A stretch of DNA of 64,000 bases from Ustilaginoidea virens (Eukaryota; Ascomycota; Sordariomycetes; Hypocreales; Clavicipitaceae), in NCBI RefSeq assembly GCF_000687475.1, contig NC_057318.1, forward strand, positions 2,418,001 through 2,482,000, given 5' to 3'. The notes beneath the pieces were generated by a model. That model was not told where the DNA came from. It did not search any database and saw only the letters and a list, made by a program, of their open reading frames with translations. Below, one piece after another: positions 27,003 through 38,260 of the stretch (positions are counted from its first letter, which is position 1; every line of letters starts with the position of its first letter). The translations under genes and the position numbers were made by a program.

Positions 27003-27726
27003 TATTGCAATTCTCAAGGTCACTATAAAAGCAGAGCCTTACTAGCTAGCTAGATGGCATAAGACTATCTGCGACCTGTGAACTAATCTTAGTATAAATA
27101 CTAGATTTTTCACCAAGTCCTAAGACTATATAAGTGCTATAAAGCAGGGCAAGTGTAAAGGCAAGGCAAATATAAGATAACCAGAAACGCAGGGAAGGTG
27201 GGAGTTAAGAGGCATATAGTGCATTAACAGACTCGATTGTGCTACCCTTCTACTATCTAGAAAGAAGGGGAAAAGCTATCCTATATATACATGAAGGAGG
27301 GGTGGGCCCAGACACTCAGGGTAGCCAGTAAGAAGGCTCCCCGTAATGCTTGCTATAATACGTCAGCAACCCCGCTATATCCGACCTTTCCAACCACCCT
27401 AACCACCGCACTAGTAATTAGTCACCACGCTAGTAACTAGCCACCACGCTAGTAGGCCACCACGCTAATTTAGCAATGCCACACCACGCTAGTAGGCCGC
27501 CACCACGCTAGTAGGCAACCACGCTAATTTAGCAATGCCACACCTTTTCAACAAGGCCTACCTTACTTGATATACAGTAAATAATCCACTGAAAATCCTT
27601 AAGGTAAAAGGCAAAGGCCTAAGGTAATACTACCATAAGTCCAAGAGGCGGTATAAGGGCCAGAAGGTTAGTAGGCCAGTAGGGCATAAGGCCAGCAGCC
27701 TAGTAGGCTACTATAGGATTTTAACA
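27003..27726 (-). repeat. 3' LTR of copia-1
   Basis: 724 bp, TGTTAAAATCC..GAATTGCAATA in sense. The terminal TA is probably CA before RIP, giving TG..CA ends. Confidence 0.95.
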
Positions 27727-27734
27727 CCCCCTCT
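27727..27734 (-). other. Copia-1 polypurine tract
   Basis: Reads AGAGGGGG on the minus strand, immediately upstream of the 3' LTR start TGTTAAAATCC. This is the expected plus-strand primer site. Confidence 0.85.
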
Positions 27735-27828
27735 GATTAGCTACTGTAGTAGCAAGCTAATCGTATAAAGGATAAGGAAAGAAAATGCAGTAAAAAGTGC
27801 TAAGGAAAAACATAGGAAAAACCTTAGT

Positions 27829-30160
27829 AAAAATATGTTAGTATAAGTTAGCAGGCCCTAAGACCTAGTAACTCGCGGAACCTAGTAAATTTAGGGCCCG
27901 GCAGTAGCTTCGTAAGACCATCAGCAGGCATACTATTAGTAGGTAAGTAGGTAATTTTAACCAAGCCCAGCTAGGCTTGCTCCCTAATATACCGGAATTT
28001 TAATAGCGTATGCTTAATACGAGCATGCTGATTAGGGTCGTTAGAATTCGAAATAGAGCCCTAGTTATCGCAGTATAGCGGTATAGGGCATACAATATCA
28101 ATTTCCAGCTCCTTACAAAGGTTAGAAAGCTACTAGACCTCACGGATAGTCTTAAGTAATACATTAGATTCAGCTTCTAAAGTAGATAGCACTACTAAAG
28201 AGGCTCGTTTAGAACGCTAGCTAATAGGACCACTATTAATAGTAGTAAGGAAGCCTCCAGTAGATTTAGAGGTTTCTTTACAGCCAGCAAAATCGCTATC
28301 AGAATAAGCGGTTATAATAGGCTGTTGATTGCTTTTAGTAAAGCAAATAGCTAGGTTCTCAGTGCCTTTAAGATAGCTAAAGCTGTCTTTCGCAGCATTT
28401 AAATGCACATTAGTTGCCTTAGACATAAACCGAGAGAGGTATTAGGTAGGGAATACTAGGTCGGGTCTAGTCATCATTATAAGCCACATTATAGTGCCAG
28501 TAAGGCTCTAATAAAGGCTCTGATCAGTAGGGCTAAGGTCTTTTCCACTAGATTTATTTAGAATCCCTAGTTAAAGTAGAATAAGCTGAGGTTTAGTATC
28601 CTATAAGCCGAATTTAGCTAAAACCTCTGCTATAAATTAGGCTTAGTATAGCCATAATAAACCTTCCTTTCTATTTCGTATAATCTATACGCCTAGGAAG
28701 AAGGAAGCTAGACCGCGGTCTTCTATAGTATAGACCTTATGAAATTTCCTTTTTAGCTGGTTAATATAAGTTATATTTAGACCAACTAATAGGCAGTTGT
28801 TAATATAAGTAACGATAAAGGTGCTGGTTTGCTTATTATAAAAGACGGCAGCATTAGATACTAAAGATAAAAAGCCTTCACTAGAAATCAGGTCTTTTAG
28901 CCGGTATTGCCATTCGCAGGGTGCTTATTTTAGCCCGTATAGGGCCTTCTTTAGTAAAATAGCTTGCTTAATAAAGAGATTAAAGCCGGCTTCTTTAAGT
29001 AAAGTTAGTAGCTATTGCCGTTGAATATCAGACTAAAGCTTGCTATTACTATTAGTTAATAGTAAGCTCTCTGTAAATTCGAGAAATCCGTTAGGAATAT
29101 CCATATAAATGGTCTCAGAAAGTTCGCTATTTAGAAAGGCGCCTATAAAGTCGATCTACTCTATTTCCCAGTTATTACTAGCAGCTAAAGCCAGTATAAC
29201 CCTCCAGGTAGGTGGGATAGAGGTAGAAGCATAGGTATACTAAAAGTCCTTTCTTTCGACTTACATAAAACCCTTAATAACTAATCTAGCCTTATATTTT
29301 ATAGGCTGATTATTAGCATCCTTTTTAACCCGAAAAACAGGCCTATTGCGTATAATTTTCCTATCAATAGGAATACTAGACTTAGGAATAAATTAGAAGA
29401 CTTTAATATCTAATAACTACTCAAATTCCTTAAATAGTGCCTTTATCCAAAGGTCTTTTTCTTTTTTAAGGCATCATAGCATATTCTTCTAGCTATTAGG
29501 CGTACCATCAGGGGCCTTTTTAGCTAGCTTACGCTTAGCTGCATAATAGGAATCCTATATTAAGTGATATAAATCATAATTAGGGAATAAATCGGTAGGG
29601 CTAGTAGGGTTAATAGGGCTGGCAGGTATAGCAGAGCCAGCAAGGCTAGTAGGAGTAAGGCTAGTAAGGATATCTATAAGGTCATCCTTTGCAGTAGCCG
29701 GGGACTATAGTATAGTACCTTCTGACTTAGGAAGGTAATCCACAGTAGCATTAGTATTAGTAATATCATCCGGGGTAGCATTAATAATGCTAGTAAAATT
29801 AGTAGGGTCCGGCATACTTTCCAAGTCATCCGGTATAACATTAGTATTAGTAATATTAGTAAGGTTAGTAGGGTCCGGTATACTTTCTAGGTCATCCAGT
29901 AAAATAGCAGGTTCTCTGCTAGATACCCCCTCTAAACCTGTATTTTGCCCTCTATAAAAGTCTCCTTCTAGGCCACTAGAAATAAGGCCTATACCTTCAT
30001 TTTGGTAAATAAAGGTAATAAAAGTTATTTTAGTAACAACCTTCTTCTTTAAAAGGTAAACTAGGTAAGTATTATTACCTAGAGTAGCAAGGAGCCTACC
30101 AGGCTCGGTATAGGGCGCTAATTTGCAGCTTTTTACACGCTTTTCGTATAATATAAGCAC
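27829..30160 (-). pseudogene. Copia-1 pol 3' part: linker, reverse transcriptase and RNase H (broken)
   Basis: The minus strand encodes, in order, three parts. First is a low-complexity linker (29705-30160, open for 151 codons, with repeated DDLES.PDPTN units). Second is a copia reverse transcriptase (about 29340-28480) recognisable by ALYGLK near 28950 and by YINN-CLLVG at 28796-28807, where YVDD is expected. Third is an RNase H domain with SDSDFAGC..STGG (28217-28426, open for 69 codons). The frame is interrupted by several TAG/TAA codons at former Gln/Trp positions, and both catalytic Asp residues of the RT box are Asn. C-to-T/G-to-A changes explain all of this, so it is a RIP-killed pol. 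The last recognisable residues are near 27829. Confidence 0.9.
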
Positions 30161-30599
30161 TTTAATAGCTGCTCTAATGGCCCTAAGGTTAATAAGATCA
30201 GGGTAATGCTCCGGCGTAATATGGTCATAATCCTTTAATAGCTCCTAATAGGGGCTAAAAGGTCTATTAGTAACAGCTATTATATTTACTAGCATAACAA
30301 CGCCAGTAATTACAGCAGACCAAAGGATAGATAGAAGCCTTAACCAGGCTATAGTAGCATATAGCCTATCAGCTATAACCCTAATGGACTGCTTAGCTAG
30401 GCCGTTTTATTCGTGAATATAAAGGCAAGAGGTATTAATAGAAGGGTATAATAAACTCTTCGCGATTTCGCCCGCACCTAAATAGCAGTATAAAACCGCC
30501 TCTAAAATCAATTCTAACAATCCTAATCGCTTCCTCTTATCCGTTTACCCCCCTCGCCTATAGCATATTGCGTCTAAAGAGTAGGCGCGGCAGGCGCGA

Positions 30600-32090
30600 A
30601 CGAAGTAATAGATATCGATAGAGGGAATAAGGGTGGCATTATATATAGCCACCACACCCCTACCACTATAATCGCAAATAGTATATAGTATAACCAGACT
30701 GAAACCAAGCCTGCCTAAGAGCGGAAGCGACCTACTGCTATTATAATTAAAGAATCGATAAAAGAGCTCTAGGATTATATCCCCCTAGCGGTATTAAGAC
30801 GAGTGCGAGAAATCATAGAAACTGTAGCTAATGCGGCCTACGGTAAAGCCACCCTAGATCCTATCGGCACCCTTACCAATATAATTTTAAAGACTATTAA
30901 AAAAGCCATTAAATCGGCCCTCTAGGATATCCCAAAATAGGCGCCAGCTACCACCTAGGCAAATATCGCGGCATAAAGACACGCCGCTACTACTATACTA
31001 CCCCAATATACTGTCGCTCCCCTTCCGTTCCTGCCATATATCCACAGGGAAATTTTAATTAAAGGCAATAGTATTAGCGAGGTCTTATATAACTAAGTAC
31101 CGGTCGAAATTATAGATACTATTAATAGAGCTACCACTAGAAATGCCACAGTCGCGGCATATAGGCTATATAGCGGTAATACTATCGTTACCTTTATAAA
31201 AGAAGCAGCAAAAAGTCTTATTGCTAATATAACCTAGGTCTAACCTGCCTTTAGGCAGGAGGTAGAACTAAACCGATGCTTATTTAGTCTTATTATTAAG
31301 AATTTCCCTACTAGCTATATAGCGAATATCGCAACTAAAGAAATCTGCTGAAACCTTACTAAAGCGAACGAAAAAGGCTTCGTTAGAGCCTCCCCCTACT
31401 GCCTATATAGGACCGCTATATATACGCCCCTAATTATAGGCATAAACTCTATTAACCTTGCCAATAAGCTCTATAAATCTAATATTATCTACTAGGCAGA
31501 GATATTCGAAGCTGAACCTTATAATAACGCCCTATACCCCAAATAGTACTATAACTGCTTTAAGTTTGGATATATCGCGGCCTACTGTATAACGGCCTTA
31601 TAATGCGGCCGATATAGTGCGGAAAGGCACCCGGAAGGGGAGCAGGCCTACTTAATAGTCTCTTATAGATAAAGGGAGTTATATTTTAACTATAAAGGCC
31701 TATACTTAGTATAGTTTTGCCTCTATAGAACCTCGAACGAGCAGTAAGAATTAGCTAGGAATTCTTATACTAGCTAACTTAAGCTCTTTATAGCGCCTCC
31801 TGCAATATCTATAAATGCTACTCCTATTGTAAAATAGAACTAATATAAAGCAGCTAGTGCCTCGCCCCTAAGGGAACTAATTAAATATATTATTTTAAGA
31901 GGATCCTTCCTATATAAATATAGCTGCCGCTCTAGCTGAAGGGGCTCTATCTCTAGAGGAATATTTAATACTAGATTAAACTATACCCTTACCGCATTCT
32001 TATAACCGGTCCCGATATTAAGATAGATTAGGACCCTATCGGCCCTAAAGTCTATACCTACTCTAGCCCTAACCTTTGCCTCTACTATAA
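30600..32090 (+). pseudogene. LINE copy 7 ORF1 (gag-like, CCHC zinc knuckles), broken
   Basis: A degenerate plus-strand reading frame. Near its 3' side the translation shows two successive Cys/His knuckles at about 31548-31615 (CFKFG, then a second C..C..H unit), where some Cys/His codons have become Tyr as RIP would cause (CAC to TAC, TGC to TAC). Tad1-like LINE ORF1 proteins bind RNA through such knuckles and form the ribonucleoprotein with ORF2. Many in-frame stops are present. The start cannot be placed with confidence. Confidence 0.7.
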
Positions 32091-32157
32091 CTACTGATAT
32101 ACCGCCGCTACCGACCCCTATATACCTATCCGTATAATATTAGTCCTCTACTAGAAT

Positions 32158-32877
32158 TGTTAAAATCCTATAGTAGCCTACTAGGCTGCTGGCCTAATAC
32201 CCTACTGGCTTACTGACTTTTTGGCCCTTATACCGCCTCTTAGACTTACGGTAGTCTTTCTTACCTTAGGCCTTTGCCTTTTACCTTAAGGATTTTCAGT
32301 GGATTATTTACTGTATATCAAGTAAGGTAGGCCTTGTTAAAAAGGTGTGGCATTGCTAAATTAGCGTGGTGGGCCTACTAGTGTGGTGGCGGCCTACTAG
32401 TGTGGTGGCTAGTCTACTAGTGTGGTGGGTAGTCACTAGCGTGGTGGCTAATTACTAGTGCGGTGGTTAGGGTGGTTAGAAAGGCCGGATATAGTGGGGC
32501 TGCTGACGTATCATATACGTGGCATAGTGAGCATTACGGGGAGCTATCTTACTGGCTACCCTGAATGCCTGGGCCCACCCCTCCTTCGTGTATATATAGG
32601 ATAGCTTTCCCCCTTCTTTCTAGATAGTTGAAGGGCAGCACAATCGAGTCTGTTAATGCACTATATGCCTCTTAACTCCCACCTTCCCTGCGTTTCTGGT
32701 TATCTTATATTTGCCTTGCCTTTACACTTGCCCTGCTTTATAGCACTTGTATAGTCTTAGGACTTGGTGAAAAATCTAGTATTTATACTAAGATTAGTTC
32801 ACAGGTCGCAGACAGTCTTGTGCCATCTAGCTAGCTAGTAAGGCTCTGCTTTTATAGTGACCTTGAGAATTGCAATA
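32158..32877 (+). mobile_element. Solo LTR, copia-1 family, nested in LINE copy 7
   Basis: 720 bp, TGTTAAAATCC..GAATTGCAATA on the plus strand. The TSD is agaat (32153-32157, 32878-32882). It is the same family as the LTRs of the surrounding copia element but in the opposite orientation, and it sits between ORF1 and ORF2 of the LINE. It must postdate LINE copy 7. Confidence 0.95.
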
Positions 32878-32899
32878 AGAATATATAGAAGAAAACCTC

Positions 32900-35800
32900 C
32901 TTTATATAAATAACGCTTTACTACTAAAGCGAACCCGATATTATAACGATCTAAGAACCTGCCGTACCTAGCTATGCCCCGCCGAGCCTAAGCCTTAGTA
33001 AATATATATTAGCAGCCTATAGCAGACGAGCGGCGATATATATCTATAAGCGGTATAGTCTTAGCATATAGATTACCGAGAAAGGACTTAACTAATATAA
33101 GGTCTGCCTCCTTAAAACTAATATTTACTTTATCTACTCCCTAGGCTATAAATATAATTAGACTATCCCCCTTATAGACCTTATAAGGCTCCCGCCCTGA
33201 CCCTAAAGTATATTCATCGGGGACTTTAATATATACTATCCCTTATAAGATAGCCTAAATAGAACCTTACTTAATATTAATACCCTCTTCGACCTTACGA
33301 TATAGTAGAGATTCAGCTTAGCGACCCCCTATAGTAAAATTATACGGCGAGCGCTAAATAAAAAAAATAGCACTATAGACTATACCTAGGTTATATATAA
33401 CCTTACTATTAAATACCTTAATAATATAGATCTTATCGGGTCTAATTATATCCTATAGCTTATCTATATCGATACCGGCAACCTATAAGCCGCTAAAGCT
33501 TACCTAAAAAATAATTAAAAATCCCTTAATTAATACCTCGCTTAAATAGAAGCTAAAAACCGCTTTATGCCTGCCGCTATTATAGCCCCGCTTAGCTCTC
33601 CCGAAGAAATAGATATATATACTAAATAGCTTACTTATTAACTCTAAGAGATTATAGATATTGTAGCCCTAAAGAAAACCCCTAAAGCCCCTATTATAGA
33701 ACTATAGTAGAATAACTATATAAAAATAGCTACTATTACTGCAAAGAAAGCGTACTAAAAGTGGGTAATACGCTATACCCCTAAAAACTATAGGGCCGCC
33801 TAAGACGCAAGAGCTATCTAAACCCGGGTTATATAAAAAGAGTAATAATACTCTTAAAGAGAGGTATTAAGGAAAGCTATAGTATAGAATACAGACCTCT
33901 AGTCCTTAAAATAATAGGCTAGATTATATAGTAGCCTCCCCCCCAAGTCTAGGGAGATCCTACTACTTAAATGCGCTAGCTCTAGCTACCCTTTAGCAAC
34001 TATATATAGCGAAAAAGTATAGGTCTTTGCTTAATATTTCTTCCCCTAATCCTATATAATATTTAAAGATATACTAGACCTAACCTTCCCCTAACTCGCT
34101 AATATAGAGTTCTTACCGTATAAGAGATTTATATATAAAGAGGTCCGCACTACCCTTTACTATATAGCCAGCTAGAAGGCCCTTAGACCGGATGGGCTAC
34201 CTATAGGATTCTTTAAGGCATATAGCCCCCCTTTAATTATAGCTCTTACCTACCTTCTTAATAAGTCCTATTATACTAGGTATTATCTGGCTTAATTCCG
34301 GGAGGCCTATATAATCATACTAAGAAAGCTAGAAAAAAAACTAAAGGAATACTCTAAAGCGGGAGGCTAAAGACCGATATCTTTATTTAACCTAACCGGT
34401 AAAGTCTTAGAAGCTATAATAGTATGCTGGCTTACTACTGCCCTTAAAGAGGGCAACCTACTCCTAAACCTTTAGATAGGAAATAGAGCTAATTATTCTA
34501 TAGATATAGCCCTTAGTACTCTTATAGAAATAGTTTATATAGTATAACACTATAGCGGGATCGCCTTACTCCTTTAGTTTAATATATTTATAGCTTTTAA
34601 TATAGTAAACTATATTCGATTTACCTATCTACTTTTAGAAAAGGGATTGCCGCTATAGATTATAGTATAGGTCTATAGCTTTACCGACTCTTATATAATA
34701 CGAATTTATTTTAAGGGTAAATTAATTAATAACCTATTTATTACTATTAGGGTCCTATAAGGGTCCCCTTTTTCTTTTATCCTCTTTTTAGTCTATATTA
34801 TACTACTCTATAAGAGGCTTAAAGAAGTAGCCTTTATTATCACCCTAAGGTTTATAGATAATACTAATATTATAGTATATAGGAGGAGTATAAAAGAGAC
34901 CTAGACCTTATTCGAAAAGGTGTAAATAATCTATAAAGAGTAGTCTAAGCAAGCTAAACTTAATTTTAACCTAAGGAAGAGTAAGCTTATCTATTTTATA
35001 TACGCCTATAAAGCGGATAAGATATTAGTTTAATTTAGGATCGTAACGATTTAGCTAAAATAGTATACCTATTTCCTAAGGGTTAAGATCTACTAAAAAC
35101 TTTAGTAGCATAAATACCGCGCAAAAATAGCTAAAAAGCTTAAGCGGTAGCGACTTACCCTTATAGCGATAGCAGCCTCTATATAGGGATATTAATATAG
35201 GGAGGCCCGATTGGTCTATATATAGGTTATTCGCACTATTATCGCCTTTAGTATAGGAGTTTAGTATACCCCTATTACCCTTAGTAGGGTGGCGAAAGAT
35301 ATCGCAAAATTACTAACTATAAAATAATTATCTTGCCTTTGAATTATTATTAGGGCCTTTAAGGCTATACTAATAGATATCCTCGAGATTAAGGCAGCTA
35401 TACTACTTATCGATTTATACCTAAACTATATCTACTAGCGATTTTTAGAAAGGATAGTAAAAACTAAGATAGCTAAATAAATTAACCGCGCCTCTACTAT
35501 AGTAGTAGTAATACTCTAATACTATCAGTAGAGCAACTATAAAGGACCCTAGATATATATCTTATTCCTAAAACTCGACTTATAGTAGCTAATAGCTAAG
35601 GAATACCTAGCAAAAGAGTGGCTTATTAAGTAGTCTAAATACCGAGCTACTATAAAAGTAAGACGGCAGCAGCATAGGCCTATAGCAGTAGAGAGGGCCT
35701 TAGACTTCTAATCTATAGCTATAATAATTTAGCTCTATAATAGCCTCTTTAAATATAAATCGGCCGTATTTACCTAGCTTTATATAGAAAAGATCGGATT

Positions 35801-36090
35801 AAACTCCTTCCTTTATTAATACTAAATCCCTACTATACCTTTACTTCTCTGCTAATATAAGGAGGCCCTTAAAGACTATTATTATTTAATCCTTTTTTGC
35901 CTAAAATATAAACGATAATGCTAATAGCTATATAAGACCGGCCTAAGCCTCTTCTGAAACCGCTAAAGGATCTTTATTGCCTTTAATAAGCTAAGCCTTA
36001 CCTACTAATTTATATACTAGATCTTTAGCCTTAACCGCCTTAACTAATTCTAGCTCGCTTAATCGCTCTAGCGACCCGCCCCTATAAAGG
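32900..36090 (+). pseudogene. LINE copy 7 ORF2 (APE endonuclease + reverse transcriptase), broken
   Basis: The endonuclease motif FIGDFN is intact at 33213-33230, followed by the former 'HHP' reading YYP. The reverse transcriptase region is at about 34.1-35.1 kb. Its FADD box reads F-I-D-N at 34851-34862, so the second catalytic Asp has been lost. Downstream C-terminal sequence continues to about 36.05 kb. APE endonuclease nicks target DNA and the RT copies element RNA from that nick. The element is dead here because of dozens of stops and the lost RT Asp. Family assignment to the Tad1 clade is inferred from fungal host and domain order. Confidence 0.8.
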
Positions 36091-36227
36091 CACTAAGCCG
36101 ACCCTAACCACTTAATACCGCCCCTAATATCTAATAATAATATCCCGATGCAGGAGAAAAGAGATATAGTAGGTAGATAAACGTAATTAATTCTTAGCTA
36201 CTCTAAAGCTATAATATTAATATTAGA

Positions 36228-36345
36228 GCCCCCTCCCCCCCCCCTCCCCCCCCCCCTCCCCCTCCCCCGCTAGCCCCTATAGTAGCCCCCCCTCCCTCTC
36301 CCCCCTCTCCCCCTCCCCTTCTGCCGCCCTCTTCTACCCCTAAAA
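36228..36345 (+). repeat. C-rich polypyrimidine tract in LINE 3' region
   Basis: Almost uninterrupted C and T with runs of up to about 11 C. Its counterparts are the G-rich stretches at 20520-20612 and 22855-22925 of minus-strand copies. The complementary strand could form G-quadruplexes. Confidence 0.85.
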
Positions 36346-36954
36346 GATAAGTAGCTCTAATACGGCCTAAATGCCCTCTAATATTTCTACCTTACGCTCC
36401 TTAAGGTCTAATGCCTCCTAGGTTACCCTAGGAGCGATACTCCCCCCTACTACTACTACTGCCGCCGCTATCTTTCCCCTACTATAGGCAGTTAATGCCT
36501 ATTACGCCCTTAATTAAAGGGTATAATAATTATCGACCTATCTATATTAGCACCTATCCTATATAGTCCCTATACCTTATATATACTTCCCCCCCTGCGG
36601 CTAGTACCTCTTAGGCACCTAAGAGGGCGTAAATAGACTCCTAGTTCTTAAGAGTCCATTTAAAGGGTTAATAAATCTTCCCTACTATAGCACACACAAA
36701 ATATACTGCCTTAGGCCCTATGCGGCACTATACTATATTACTATCATTTAAATGCTAATCGGATTAAGGTTCGATCGGTTAGGTCCTACCTTATTAAGAG
36801 TAGTAATAATATTTAGGGTCTTTAGCTTATATTAGGTAAGGGTCGTAAGGCCAGCCTTATAGCTCGCCAGGCTAATAATAATAGGTTAGCAATACTAGTA
36901 TAGCGGGAGTAGGTAGCACCCACCCCCCTATCTAAAAATGCCGACTTTTTCGGC

Positions 36955-37075
36955 ATACTACTACTATTATTATTATTACTATTGCTATAGCTATTGCTAC
37001 TACTGCTATTACTACTACTAATGCTATTGCTGCTGCTATCGCTAATGCTAATACTGCTACTATTATTACCGCCCT
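36955..37075 (+). repeat. Trinucleotide (ATT/ACT/GCT) tract in LINE copy 7
   Basis: Imperfect ACT, ATT and GCT triplets for about 120 bp, conserved in position among the LINE copies. Confidence 0.85.
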
Positions 37076-37667
37076 ACTGTAGGGGTTAGCATTATCCCTA
37101 TAGCGCTAGAGAACGGGGCTTAAGGGGATCATATATAGAAAAACAACGGCTATATAGAAAGGAAGAAAAAAAAGATTAAAAAGTTAGGGGGCACCTATAC
37201 CTTTATATCTTCGCCCGATTAAAGGCCCCTATGCCCTTTTTTTATATTTAGCTTACCCTAACCCTAACCCGATATTACTTGCCTTTTACTAAGCACCCCC
37301 CCTGCAGCCGATTCGCTGCCGATATAGCCCTAATAATAGAAAATTCCCTCACTCTTACTCTAATACCCCCGCGCGATACGCATGCCGCATAGCCGGCGCG
37401 TGTGCTATATAGCCGGTACTGCCCCGCTTATATAACCTTTACTTCACTTTCGATTTATAGTGCACCGACCTAGGACTACCCCTCCCCCATAAATACTAGA
37501 CCTACCTTTTTCCGGACCTATTTTCTCTAGATCTCTTTCGCACCCTTCCTAGTATTACTGCTAGGTACGATCCTAAGCGATAGCACACCCACCTTCCCTA
37601 TATACTAGAAACCCATCGGCCCCCCCGGGGGCCCGACTCCCTAGTTATTATAATTATACTAGTAGGA

Positions 37668-37702
37668 AGGGTTTTCCCCCCGGACCTCGGGTTTTTCCCT
37701 TC
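37668..37702 (+). other. Conserved LINE 3' stem-loop
   Basis: GGAAGGG at 37672 and CCCTTCC at about 37697 form an inverted repeat around a CCCCCCGGACCTCGGG core. The same arrangement recurs at 4390-4430, 5881-5925, 8968-9010 (minus), 18530-18562 (minus), 42006-42045 (minus) and, in shortened form, 58380-58412. Its conservation through RIP and across subfamilies suggests it is the RNA site recognised by the LINE reverse transcriptase. Confidence 0.65.
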
Positions 37703-37798
37703 CGGATTATTTGCCGGAGTACTAGATAGGCAATTCTAGCTTAGAATAGCCCCCTAGAGTAATTTAATAATAATAATAATAAGGGCAAGAGGTATTAA

Positions 37799-38260
37799 AA
37801 GCTATACCCTATTCAACAAGCTAATCACTAAGCATTTTATTAATTTCATTTCCACTATTATAGTAGAATTCAATAGGCGTTTTACTATATCTGACCTATA
37901 GGCTCTATATAAAGCTCTGTAATGCTTTAAAAACAATAGTGCCTTCCCTATTAGGCAGTAAGTAAAGCCAGCGGAATCGGGATTTTCTATCTACTAATAT
38001 AAGGGCAACAGGTCGTTTATTATATAGCATAGGTGATATAGTAAAAGTATCACCTTCTATAATATCCAGGCATTTAGCTGGATTTGGAATCGCATCTTTA
38101 GAAGGTCTTCTAACCTTTTTAGCCTATATATAGGCTAGGCAGCGAAAATCAGCATCTTTAACCTTATTAAGGTTAGGAAGACCAGGGGTATTAGCACAAG
38201 TCTTTTTAAGTAGCTGAATACCTATATGCCCTAGCCGTACATGCCAAATGCCGGCTAACT
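37799..38260 (-). pseudogene. Copia-1 integrase, zinc-binding and start of catalytic core (broken by LINE copy 7)
   Basis: The minus strand shows the GAG-pre-integrase motif WHVRLGHIG (about 38230-38256), then C..Y where the CxxC half of the HHCC finger would be, and a catalytic-core segment with LDIIEGDTF. At 37799 the frame is cut by the LINE insertion. The other side at 30200-30423 continues the region. Stop codons lie in frame. Confidence 0.8.

Larger units (their letters stand above)
30439..37783 (+). mobile_element. LINE copy 7, near full-length, nested in the copia integrase
   Basis: The best-preserved LINE. The TSD is ggcaagaggtattaa (30424-30438 and 37784-37798). The 5' end carries CTTCGCGATTTCGCCCGCACC. 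ORF1 lies at about 30.6-32.1 kb and ORF2 at about 32.9-36.1 kb. The 3' region has a C-rich tract (36228-36345), a trinucleotide tract (36955-37075), a stem-loop (37668-37702) and a TAA-rich tail (37763-37783). It contains a copia-1 solo LTR at 32158-32877. Net of that LTR it is about 6.6 kb, the usual length for Tad1-clade elements. It is heavily RIP-mutated but keeps the most recognisable motifs. Confidence 0.92.
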
